Shown here piece after piece: positions 18,519 to 26,685 of a stretch of 64,000 bases of DNA (its first letter is position 1; every line of letters begins with the position of its first letter). Both the position numbers and the translations under genes were made by a program. The notes below the pieces were generated by a model. It was not told the DNA's origin and ran no database searches. It was given only the letters and a program-made list of their open reading frames with translations. The DNA is taken from positions 1 through 64,000 of the forward strand of contig JAPLEO010000069.1 in NCBI GenBank assembly GCA_026391125.1, read 5' to 3'. The DNA is from Bacteroidota bacterium. Its GTDB lineage: Bacteria; Bacteroidota; Bacteroidia; Chitinophagales; Chitinophagaceae.

Positions 18519-19238
18519 CTAATAGCCGCTCGCTAGGACATCTACTAAATGAAGTACCTGCATATTTGAACTATGGTTCTTCAAACAACCATCAATATGC
18601 ATGAGGCAGCTCATGTCTGTGCTGATAATATAATTTGCCTCTGTAGCTATTGCATTAGTGATTTTCTGTTCTCCCATGGCGATACTGATGGGCTCAAATT
18701 TTACGGCAAATGTTCCGCCAAAACCACAACAGGTTTCTGATTCATTCATCTCAATCAATTCTAATCCTGCCACTTTGCTTAATAATGTACGTGGCTCAGA
18801 TTTGATATGACATTCTCTTAAACCCGCACAGCTATCATGATAGGTTGCTTTGCCTTCAAAGCTCGCGCCTAGGTCGGTTACTTGTAAAATATTGACTAAG
18901 AACTCGGACAATTCAAAGATTCGTTCAGCAGTTTTTTTTGCTTGTTGTAAATTCGCTGAATTATCAAATAATTTGCTATACATATTTCTTACAAAGCCCA
19001 CACAACTAGCTGATGGCGCAACAATATATTCAGCCCCTTCAAAGTCTTGTAAAAATTTATTGCAAACTTCTTTTGATTCTCCCCAGAAACCGGCATTAAA
19101 AGCTGGTTGACCGCAACAGGTTTGCTTAGAATTATAATGTACTTCACATCCTGCTTTTTCCAGCACTTTAACCATATTAAAAGCAACAGTAGGATAGAGT
19201 TGATCAATAAAACAAGGAACAAATAGATGTACTTTCAT
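18519..19238 (-). CDS. LutA/YkgE-family Fe-S oxidoreductase subunit (CCG domains)
   Basis: A 239-residue protein with two cysteine-rich CCG domains: QTCCGQPAFNAGF (about residues 38-50) and SETCCGFGGTFAVKF in the second half. A further conserved stretch is YHDSCAGLRE. These motifs ligate Fe-S clusters in LutA, GlpC and HdrB-type subunits. The length equals LutA (about 240), which with LutB and LutC oxidises L-lactate. No lutB or lutC gene is adjacent, so partner and substrate are open. It ends the ribH-proximal group of minus-strand genes. Confidence 0.83.
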   Translation of the reverse strand: MKVHLFVPCFIDQLYPTVAFNMVKVLEKAGCEVHYNSKQTCCGQPAFNAGFWGESKEVCNKFLQDFEGAEYIVAPSASCVGFVRNMYSKLFDNSANLQQAKKTAERIFELSEFLVNILQVTDLGASFEGKATYHDSCAGLRECHIKSEPRTLLSKVAGLELIEMNESETCCGFGGTFAVKFEPISIAMGEQKITNAIATEANYIISTDMSCLMHIDGCLKNHSSNMQVLHLVDVLASGY

Positions 19239-19260
19239 TTCCTACATGTGTTTGGTTACA

Positions 19261-19740
19261 TTATTTAAGCTTTCTATTCAAAGCTATCATTTTAATAGCA
19301 GTAACTGCGGCTTCTTCTCCCTTATGACCATGAATTCCACCGATACGATCAAGGGCTTGTTGTTCGTTTTCAAGTGTTAATACGCCAAAAATAACGGGCA
19401 CATCAAGACTCAAGTTTAATTGTAATACTCCATCGGTAACGGCCTTGCAAACGTAATCGAAGTGTGGCGTGTCGCCTCTGATAACGGTGCCAATAGTTAT
19501 ATAGGCATCCGGTACTGTTTTACAATATGCGTAGTGTTGTTTAACTGCAAATGGGATTTCAACTGCACCTGGAACTGTGAGCGTTTTTGAAGCGATATTG
19601 TTTGCTTTCAAAATTTTTTTTACGCCAGATTCTAGTTTGTTGATGATATGCGCGTTCCACTCTGTTTTAACTATAACAACAAAGGCATCCTTTAATGAAG
19701 GGATGCCTTTGCTTACTATTGTATTTCCTTTACTTGCCAT
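19261..19740 (-). CDS. ribH: 6,7-dimethyl-8-ribityllumazine synthase
   Basis: A 159-residue enzyme of riboflavin synthesis that condenses 5-amino-6-ribitylamino-uracil with 3,4-dihydroxy-2-butanone 4-phosphate. Diagnostic motifs are KTEWNAHI, VPGAVEIPFAVKQH, IRGDTPHFDYVCKAV and GVLTLENEQQALDR with a final GHKGEEAAVTAI. It is cytoplasmic and usually assembles into pentamers or 60-mers. It lies 11 bp downstream of the TPR membrane protein gene, so the two are probably cotranscribed. The other rib genes are elsewhere. Confidence 0.95.
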   Translation of the reverse strand: MASKGNTIVSKGIPSLKDAFVVIVKTEWNAHIINKLESGVKKILKANNIASKTLTVPGAVEIPFAVKQHYAYCKTVPDAYITIGTVIRGDTPHFDYVCKAVTDGVLQLNLSLDVPVIFGVLTLENEQQALDRIGGIHGHKGEEAAVTAIKMIALNRKLK

Positions 19741-19751
19741 AGATTACAAAT

Positions 19752-20432
19752 CTATTCGCTTTTTTCAATACTTAAACGATAGATGTATTTATCTGCTTGA
19801 AAACCTTTATCAGTTTTAGGATACTTAGCTTTTAGTTCTTTGTAAAGTTCTAAAGCTTCCTTTGTTTTACCAGTTGTTTCAGATAAAAGCGCTGCGCGGA
19901 ATAAATATTCAGCAGAATTTGCTTCATCAGCTACAAAAGTTGTGGCTGCTTTTTTATAGGTCGCAATTGCTTCGTCTTTCTGATTTAATTCAGATAATGC
20001 ATCTGCAAGATTACCTAGTGCCAATAATTGTACTTGTTTTGCATCGGTTGAAAAATCTTTCAAATACTTCACAGCATTTGCAAAATCTCCTTTGTGTAAA
20101 TAACTAACACCTGCATAAAATTTAGCTAGGTTAGCTGTTTTGGTACCACTATAGGTACTGATAATATACAAGGCACCTTTGCTTTGACCATCGCCATTTA
20201 AAACAAGGTTCGAAGAGTCCATTCTAAAATAGTCTTGTACTTTAATAATGGCATCCGCCGCTTTATCTTCTTTTGGTTTCAGAATATAATTAGCATACCC
20301 AAACCAACCACCCACGATTGCAACAATTGCAATCAAAGTAATTAGAACGGTATTTGAATTCTTCTGCCAGAAACTTTGCGCCTTTAAAATGAAATCATTA
20401 TTCTCTGTTTGCGCTTGTTGTTGATCACTCAT
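19752..20432 (-). CDS. tetratricopeptide-repeat membrane protein (YfgM-like)
   Basis: A 226-residue protein. The Gln-rich N-terminus is cytoplasmic, one transmembrane helix spans about residues 28-50 (LITLIAIVAIVGGWFGYANY), and TPR units fill the periplasmic remainder (LGNLADALSELNQKDEAIATYKKA, ALLSETTGKTKEALELYKEL). The layout is that of YfgM, an ancillary factor of the SecYEG translocon, but the assignment rests only on topology. It sits between pdhA (35 bp upstream) and ribH on the same strand. Confidence 0.8.
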   Translation of the reverse strand: MSDQQQAQTENNDFILKAQSFWQKNSNTVLITLIAIVAIVGGWFGYANYILKPKEDKAADAIIKVQDYFRMDSSNLVLNGDGQSKGALYIISTYSGTKTANLAKFYAGVSYLHKGDFANAVKYLKDFSTDAKQVQLLALGNLADALSELNQKDEAIATYKKAATTFVADEANSAEYLFRAALLSETTGKTKEALELYKELKAKYPKTDKGFQADKYIYRLSIEKSE

Positions 20433-20467
20433 AATTCTATTTTGAAAATTGCTAGGGTTAGGTATAA

Positions 20468-21463
20468 TTAATCTACGATAAATGGATAATTCTGATCGAT
20501 ATAAACATCTTTATAAACTTCGCTATCATCTGGCCAAGGGCTTTCTTCAGCAAATTTTACACTTTGTTCTACCACTGCATCAATTCTATCATTGATCGAT
20601 TGAAGATCTTCTTCTGTTGCAAAACCATTCTGAAGTATGGTGTTCTTAACTTTAATGATAGGGTCTTGATCTTTGTATTCTTCAACCTCTTCTTTAGAAC
20701 GATATTTCTGTGGATCAGAAATACTATGTCCTTTATAACGGTAGGTTTTTAATTCTAAAAGGGTAGGACCATCTCCTTCACGCGCTCTTTTAACAGCTCT
20801 TGCAACACCCTCGTGCACTGCTTCTGGAGTCATACCATCGATTTTGTCGGCTGGCATTTCATAAGCGTCGGCTAATTTATAAATATCTATGACGTTACTA
20901 GTACGTTCAATAGAAGTACCCATTGCATAGTTATTATTCTCGCAAATGAAGATCACAGGTAATTTCCAAAGCATCGCTAAGTTGAAACTTTCGTGCAACA
21001 TACCCTGACGAGCTGCTCCATCTCCAAAAAATACAACAGCTACATTATCTGTGCCTTTGTATTTCTCAGCAAAAGCAAGACCAGCACCAGTTCCTATTTG
21101 AGCACCCACAATACCATGACCACCAAAGAAATGATGTTCAGCACTAAAAAAGTGCATACTTCCACCTTTACCTTTTGAGCATCCTGTAGCTTTTCCGTAT
21201 AATTCAGCCATACACTCATCGGCAGACATGCCTTTAGCTAAACCTAAACCATGGTCGCGATAAGCTGTAATGAATGGATCTTCTGGCTTAGTTGCCGTTA
21301 AACATCCTGCAGCGATTGCTTCCTGACCGATATAAGCATGGAAAAAACCACGGATCTTTCCGGCCATTTTGTACATCTCTTCAGCCTTCAATTCGAACTG
21401 ACGAATTAACTGCATCAATTCGTACCAATAGAGATAAGTTTCTTTTGAAAATTTCGTTGACAC
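20468..21463 (-). CDS. pdhA: pyruvate dehydrogenase E1 component, alpha subunit
   Basis: A 331-residue thiamine-diphosphate enzyme subunit. RGFFHAYIGQEAIAAG is at the N-terminal part. The ThDP motif begins FFGDGAARQG and ends with CENNNYAMGT. The phosphorylation-loop region TYRYKGHSISDPQKYRSKEE is also present. It decarboxylates pyruvate with an E1 beta subunit that is not in the window. I take GTG at 21463 as the start: the longer frame from ATG 21529 adds 22 unrelated residues (FPTFPYFLSQNPY...) and would begin upstream of a perfect TATATTTG -7 box at 21483-21490. Confidence 0.9.
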   Translation of the reverse strand: MSTKFSKETYLYWYELMQLIRQFELKAEEMYKMAGKIRGFFHAYIGQEAIAAGCLTATKPEDPFITAYRDHGLGLAKGMSADECMAELYGKATGCSKGKGGSMHFFSAEHHFFGGHGIVGAQIGTGAGLAFAEKYKGTDNVAVVFFGDGAARQGMLHESFNLAMLWKLPVIFICENNNYAMGTSIERTSNVIDIYKLADAYEMPADKIDGMTPEAVHEGVARAVKRAREGDGPTLLELKTYRYKGHSISDPQKYRSKEEVEEYKDQDPIIKVKNTILQNGFATEEDLQSINDRIDAVVEQSVKFAEESPWPDDSEVYKDVYIDQNYPFIVD

Positions 21464-21482
21464 TATCAAAAATTTAGAGGGG

Positions 21483-21490
21483 CAAATATA
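21483..21490 (-). promoter_or_regulatory. candidate -7 box of pdhA
   Basis: On the minus strand this reads TATATTTG, a perfect TAnnTTTG match. It lies 19 nt upstream of the GTG start at 21463 and inside the alternative longer reading frame. No good -33 TTG is visible 17-23 nt further upstream. Confidence 0.45.
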
Positions 21491-21628
21491 GGGGTTCTGG
21501 CTTAAAAAATAGGGGAATGTGGGGAACATTCAGACCTATTTGGTTTAATATGATCCATTTATCCATTGAATTTGGTTCACAATTTGATTAGATCCGACTA
21601 CGTATATACTATAATAATAATATTAGAC

Positions 21629-21668
21629 CAATCAAAACCCTTCCTTTTTAATGGAAAGCTTTTGATTG
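21629..21668 (-). terminator. imperfect hairpin downstream of the phosphoesterase gene
   Basis: CAATCAAAA pairs with TTTTGATTG (9 bp). A second short stem, TTCC with GGAA, closes an 8-nt loop after two mismatches. It lies about 100 bp after the minus-strand gene ending at 21767. There is no clean U tract on the minus strand; the plus strand is followed by a T-rich run. Confidence 0.35.
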
Positions 21669-21766
21669 ATATTTTTATTTTTTAAGGGAAGGAGATATAT
21701 TTTCAAATAATGATTTTAATTGATTGAAGAGAAAAAAGTTTGCAATGAAATGGAAATTCATTTGAA

Positions 21767-24196
21767 TTATTTGTGTTCCTCGCTTTCAATTTCTTTTATA
21801 AATGCAGCTCTTTTAGGTGCAGGTACAGTGGCGTCTAATCCCTTAACAGCTTTCCAGATCACTTCATTAAAGGATTTGCTTGCTACTCTATCTTCTTTAG
21901 TAAAATCAAATTGTTCACTCATTTTCTGCCAAGCGCTTTCCTTTTTATTTTTTTCATTAATATCAACTTGTAAAGGCTTAGCTATAAAGGGAGTATAGTT
22001 TACTTCCTTATTAAAGCTTCTGAACATAGGTGTAGCCGCTGCATCATACTGACTCATTGGTGGTAAACCAAGTATTAATTCAATCGTTCTTAACATTCCT
22101 GAAGTTGAATACATGGTATGATCAACAAACCCTCGTTTTACAAAACCTCCAGCAACAAACGCAGTAGTTCTATGGGCATCTACATGGTCTGGTCCATCTT
22201 GTGCGTCATCCTCCACAATAAATACTGCTGATTCTTTCCAAATGGGATGCTTGCTTAAATACTCAATAAACATTCCAATGGCTAGATCATTGTCTGCAAC
22301 ATGTGAAATAGGCGTAGGTCTTCCCATACTTAATCCTTCAGTATGATCATTGATGATACGAAGTGTGCTCAATTGAGGTACTGCATTAATTGCATACAAA
22401 GAATCAAAGTCTCTTTTCCATTGACCAACCCTTGTAGTGTCTCGTACTTTTTGATCCCAACTTGTAAAATAAGTACAGAAATGATCTTTTAATACCGGAA
22501 TATTGGGTTTATAATCATCTGCAAATTCTCCGTAAGTTCGATAGCTCACACCAGCTCTTTTGCAATAATCCCAAATGAATCCATTCTTATTGTTGGCAAT
22601 CGCACGATTTCCTTCGGCATCATAATCGCCACCTCGTCCGCCATAACTAGTTACCCAGGTTTTCTCTAAATAATCATTTGAATAAGCAGCCATGCTCCAA
22701 TTATGTCCATCAGCACTCACTTCTCCATCTACATAAAAATTGTCTAACAATACAAACTCGCGAGATATTGCATGCAGATTAGGTGTGATTTTCTCGCCAA
22801 ATAAACAAAGTTTGGGGTCACCATTTCCTTCCGGCATATCTCCCAAAACTTGATCGTAGGTTCTGTTCTCTTTAATGATATAGAATACATGTTTAATAGG
22901 AGAGGGATCTCCAATTTTTGAAGGAATTGGGTTATTTAATTCTCCCTCTGATATGGTTTCTCTTGTTTTACTATAAGGAGTATTTTTATAAACTTCTTGT
23001 GAATAGACACTTAATTCTTTTTCATTGGGCTCATCAATAATTGATAGCGTTCCTTTGAACAATCCGCCAATATATTCTACTTCTTTTGGTTTAGCAGTAT
23101 CTCCTTTTTGAAAACTTAAATTAATATTTTCAGTAATCGGATTTGGACCATTTGGATTTGCAAAAGAGGTAAAACCTTTTCCATTAGCAACATATATTTT
23201 CTTACCAATCGTTTTCACAACAGTTGGATACCAGCCAACAGGAATAAATCCCTTTGATTTACTAGAACCTGGATTTGAAACATCAAATACTGATAGGCAA
23301 TTATTGTCTGCATTTGCGATATACAAAGTCTTTTCATCAGAGCTTAAGGATACAGCGTTAGTGGTTGAACCATTGGGGGCATCGGGATATAATGCTGCAT
23401 TTAATGTTTCAATTACTTTTTTTGTCTCAAGATTGATGATTGAAACGGTATTGTCATTTGCATTTGCAATAAATAGAAATCTACCTGATTTCGATAAGCA
23501 AAAATCGTTAGGGTTGCTTCCTACTTCAATCTGATCAGTTATTTTATTTGAGAGGATATTAAATATCAATAATTTCCCCGCTCCCCAACAACTGATATAC
23601 AATTCTTTCCTGTTTTTCGATAACAAACAAGTATATCCCTCTGCTGGAAGTTTGATTTTTTCAATGATTGCTTTGTTATTTAAATCAAAAATATATAACG
23701 AATTATTATCCTTTGTCACTACATACATTCTGTTTGAAACATCATCAATATCCAATCCGGCGGGTGAGATTTTTTCTGGCCATATTTTGCCAAGCACCAA
23801 AGTATCAGCAACGATTATATGCGCATTCTTTATGGCATATTTTAAAATCCAATTATCATTTCCACCTGAAGCATATAGATACTTCTCATCAGCACTAAAT
23901 TTTAATCCAAGCCAAGATTTTGAAATATTGATCTCATCAATTATTTGCTCTTTGTTCACATCAATTAATTGTAAGGTTTGTTTGCCTTGACCATTATTGG
24001 TGACTGCCATCCATTTCTGAGATTTTGAAATGGCAAGGTTCAATGGTAAATCACCTAGAGTCAAACTCTTACCAGCCGGACTAAGCGACCAACCATTTGG
24101 GAGTTCGATTTTTTTAGAAACCAATTTTGTATTTAATTGAGCAATACTTTGGTTTATACAAATAACAGAAATCAGAACAATCATTAATGGTTTCAT
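21767..24196 (-). CDS. secreted YncE-type beta-propeller fused to a phosphoesterase domain
   Basis: An 809-residue protein with a signal peptide (after SIAQ). Residues ~30-390 are a YVTN/YncE-like propeller with repeats such as KKVIETLNAALYPDAPNGSTTNAVSLSSD and SDEKTLYIANADNN. Residues ~470-770 are a PF04185-type phosphoesterase (acid phosphatase/phospholipase C family): VFYIIKENRTYDQVLGDMPEG, SADGHNWSMAAYSNDY and VEDDAQDGPDHVDAHR carry its metal and catalytic residues. The likely substrate is a phosphoester in the periplasm or outside. ATG 24196 starts the signal peptide; an upstream in-frame start would overlap the receptor gene. It is 22 bp downstream of the TonB-dependent receptor and probably cotranscribed. 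Confidence 0.87.
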   Translation of the reverse strand: MKPLMIVLISVICINQSIAQLNTKLVSKKIELPNGWSLSPAGKSLTLGDLPLNLAISKSQKWMAVTNNGQGKQTLQLIDVNKEQIIDEINISKSWLGLKFSADEKYLYASGGNDNWILKYAIKNAHIIVADTLVLGKIWPEKISPAGLDIDDVSNRMYVVTKDNNSLYIFDLNNKAIIEKIKLPAEGYTCLLSKNRKELYISCWGAGKLLIFNILSNKITDQIEVGSNPNDFCLSKSGRFLFIANANDNTVSIINLETKKVIETLNAALYPDAPNGSTTNAVSLSSDEKTLYIANADNNCLSVFDVSNPGSSKSKGFIPVGWYPTVVKTIGKKIYVANGKGFTSFANPNGPNPITENINLSFQKGDTAKPKEVEYIGGLFKGTLSIIDEPNEKELSVYSQEVYKNTPYSKTRETISEGELNNPIPSKIGDPSPIKHVFYIIKENRTYDQVLGDMPEGNGDPKLCLFGEKITPNLHAISREFVLLDNFYVDGEVSADGHNWSMAAYSNDYLEKTWVTSYGGRGGDYDAEGNRAIANNKNGFIWDYCKRAGVSYRTYGEFADDYKPNIPVLKDHFCTYFTSWDQKVRDTTRVGQWKRDFDSLYAINAVPQLSTLRIINDHTEGLSMGRPTPISHVADNDLAIGMFIEYLSKHPIWKESAVFIVEDDAQDGPDHVDAHRTTAFVAGGFVKRGFVDHTMYSTSGMLRTIELILGLPPMSQYDAAATPMFRSFNKEVNYTPFIAKPLQVDINEKNKKESAWQKMSEQFDFTKEDRVASKSFNEVIWKAVKGLDATVPAPKRAAFIKEIESEEHK

Positions 24197-24218
24197 TGAT
24201 GCTTCATTTTTATGAATA

Positions 24219-26564
24219 TTATAGGGAATAGAAAATTTTAAACATGCTATTTCTAGGTGCACCAGGCCATTTATTCGTGTTATTATACGCAGAACTCCAA
24301 TATACTTCATTGAATATATTATTGACATTCAATGCAAACTTAAAATGGTTGTATTGATAATGAATAGCAGCATTAAATACGATATAACCTGGGAGGATTA
24401 CATCCTTGTCAAGGGTATTTCTTTGACCTACTTGTGAATGTCCTAATGCTAGCCCAAACCCATTAAAGACACCTTTCTTAATGTGGTATTTAATCCAACT
24501 ATTACTACTATGCTTTGGTGCATTTTCTGCTATTTTTCCAATTTCTTCTGACTTAATGGCTTTAATAATTTCAGTTTGATTGAAAGCATATTCAGCTGAA
24601 ATGCTCAATTCGGAATTTATATTTCCTTGCAATTCTGTTTCAATCCCCTTTGATCTTTGTGTGCCCCTTTGAATGTACAAATTTGGATTTAATAAATCAT
24701 TTGCATTTACAGCTAAATTATTTATGGTAATTTGATACAATGCAACGCTTGCAAACAATTTGTTTTTAATTAAATCTGCCTTTATCCCGGTCTCAATCAT
24801 ATTACTCGTTACAGGCTTATATGGTTGATTAAAGAATTGCAAAATAGAGCTTGGTTCAAAAGGATCGAACCCATTGTGATAACAGGCATATAAATGATAA
24901 TTTCGATCTAGCGAATAGTTAACACCGATTTTTGGAATCAATTTATTTACACGGGTAATTTCTGTTGGATCAGTACCAGATTGATAAAAATCTGCCCTTA
25001 ACCCAGCAATGATTTGCCATTTCTTGATACTTAAATGTTCTTGAATATATACTCCATGCGTAGTGTAGATCCCATTTGCAATTTCTTCTCCACCGGCTGA
25101 ATCAATAATTTGATGATATTGATGAACAGGTCGACTTATGTAAATAGGATTATCTAAACTAAAAGTACCTACCACTCTGTTATTTACTCCAAATGCAGGG
25201 TCTTCACCTTCCCATTCATTAGCACTTAATCTGTTTGAAATATAATCATACCCAACAATCAATTGATGTTTGACATTTCCTCTATCTATCAAATAACTGA
25301 AGTAATTAGTAAAGGTGTTGGTAGTAGATTTTACATTTTTATAAGTATAACTTAAATATGCAGAATCGTCAGTGATAAAATCTTCAATATTGTGCTCCGA
25401 CAATTTTTGATTGGTTCGATACCTAAGTAAACTACTATTGAAACTAATGTTTTTATTAATCTGATAAGTTGCTGAAAAAACCGCTGAATAATTTAACTCT
25501 TTTAAATAATCTGTGGGTTGAATTACTGAAAGATGGATAGGAGTAGACAATAAGTTGTCATTATCTTCAAATGCTGGTTGACCTCGATCTACCACTGAAT
25601 TCGTATTAGATATAGAAAAGTCAATATTAATTTGTAGATTTTTATTTGGTATAAAAGTTAAAGAAGGGGCTACCTGAAATGATTTTAAAAAATATCCATG
25701 TCGAAATGATTCCTTCGTCTCATAACCTGTATTGATTCTATATAATAGCGTTTTATCTTTATTAATTTGCCCAGTGGCATCAATTTGACCATTAAAAGCA
25801 TTCCAAGTTCCAGTTCCAATACTAGCTGCTAAATAATTCCCGAACAAGGGTTTCTTTGTTACTAAATTAATGGTTCCACCAGGATCACAATTCCCATATA
25901 AAACTGAAGTTGGTCCTTTAATCACTTCAATACGTTCGATATTTACTAAAAGTGGACTAGTTAACGTAGTATTAAAAGTTCTTAATCCATTGATTAATCT
26001 GGCATTTTCTGCGTGTAATCCTCGAATATTATATTCTTCATAACCCGAATAATGAGTGACTCCTGAAACATTTTCTAATGCATCAGTTAAATGCATCAGC
26101 ATTCTGTCATTTACTAATTCCTTAGTTACAGTAGACACTGATTGTGGAATCTCCGAAATGCTAGCTTTTGTTTTTGATGTGGCAAAGCTGTAATCGCTTT
26201 TATATGATTGATTTGTACTTCCAGTTATTTCCACATTTTGTAACAAATTAATATCGAAGTCAATAATGATATTTAAATCAAGATTGGCATTATTTTTAAT
26301 TTGGATAAATTGCTTGATAGTTTTTAAGCCTACACCAGTAATTACTAAAGAATCGGAAATTGTGTGCAATTGAGTAAACTTGAATTTCCCATTTTGATCG
26401 GCTATTGTTTTGAATTTGTTATTTTGAAAGGAAACCGTTACAAATGAGGCTGGACGATTATTTTGTATTGTGATAGTCCCACTTAATACTCCTTGGTTTT
26501 CTTGTGCAAACAATTTTATAGAATAGACATATAGGATGAAAATAATTAGGCACTTTTTTTTCAT
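24219..26564 (-). CDS. TonB-dependent receptor, siderophore-receptor type
   Basis: A 781-residue outer-membrane receptor. It has a signal peptide (after KLFAQ), then a carboxypeptidase-like beta-sandwich (GVLSGTITIQNNRPASFVTV to about residue 105). The plug domain has ISEIPQSVSTVTKELV, ENVSGVTHYSGYEEYNIRGL and IEVIKGPTSVLYGNCDPGGTI, and the 22-strand-type barrel ends in NNIFNEVYWSSAYN and a final aromatic strand (FKIFYSL). The plug is of the ferrichrome/pesticin-receptor kind. The coupling to a secreted phosphoesterase suggests uptake of a product of that enzyme or a phosphate/metal-responsive locus, which is inference. Confidence 0.92.
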   Translation of the reverse strand: MKKKCLIIFILYVYSIKLFAQENQGVLSGTITIQNNRPASFVTVSFQNNKFKTIADQNGKFKFTQLHTISDSLVITGVGLKTIKQFIQIKNNANLDLNIIIDFDINLLQNVEITGSTNQSYKSDYSFATSKTKASISEIPQSVSTVTKELVNDRMLMHLTDALENVSGVTHYSGYEEYNIRGLHAENARLINGLRTFNTTLTSPLLVNIERIEVIKGPTSVLYGNCDPGGTINLVTKKPLFGNYLAASIGTGTWNAFNGQIDATGQINKDKTLLYRINTGYETKESFRHGYFLKSFQVAPSLTFIPNKNLQINIDFSISNTNSVVDRGQPAFEDNDNLLSTPIHLSVIQPTDYLKELNYSAVFSATYQINKNISFNSSLLRYRTNQKLSEHNIEDFITDDSAYLSYTYKNVKSTTNTFTNYFSYLIDRGNVKHQLIVGYDYISNRLSANEWEGEDPAFGVNNRVVGTFSLDNPIYISRPVHQYHQIIDSAGGEEIANGIYTTHGVYIQEHLSIKKWQIIAGLRADFYQSGTDPTEITRVNKLIPKIGVNYSLDRNYHLYACYHNGFDPFEPSSILQFFNQPYKPVTSNMIETGIKADLIKNKLFASVALYQITINNLAVNANDLLNPNLYIQRGTQRSKGIETELQGNINSELSISAEYAFNQTEIIKAIKSEEIGKIAENAPKHSSNSWIKYHIKKGVFNGFGLALGHSQVGQRNTLDKDVILPGYIVFNAAIHYQYNHFKFALNVNNIFNEVYWSSAYNNTNKWPGAPRNSMFKIFYSL

Positions 26565-26591
26565 CTTTTTTTAGCATATTTTTTTGAATGG

Positions 26592-26621
26592 CAATACTAA
26601 ATAATAAAACTGCTAAAACAA
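26592..26621 (-). promoter_or_regulatory. candidate promoter of the receptor-phosphoesterase operon
   Basis: On the minus strand TTG (26621-26619) is followed by 19 nt and TAGTATTG (26599-26592), matching seven of eight positions if compared with TAnnTTTG. The box lies 27 nt before the receptor ATG. Confidence 0.4.
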
Positions 26622-26660
26622 GTGAATCCTTATGAATTAATTGTTAGTATTTCTAAAAAA

Positions 26661-26682
26661 AAACGCCCCGTTTGGGGCGTTT
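26661..26682 (-). terminator. intrinsic terminator of pruA
   Basis: AAACGCCCC and GGGGCGTTT form a 9-bp GC-rich perfect stem with a 4-nt GTTT loop. The minus-strand RNA continues into a run of U (poly-A at 26655-26663 on the plus strand). It lies 3 bp past the pruA stop codon. Confidence 0.93.
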
Positions 26683-26685
26683 TGA

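Larger units (their letters stand above)
21464..21766. other. intergenic region between pdhA and the phosphoesterase gene
   Basis: About 300 bp with no credible gene. It holds the pdhA -7 box (21483-21490) and an imperfect hairpin (21629-21668). The rest is AT-rich with short A/T runs and I see nothing further. Confidence 0.6.
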
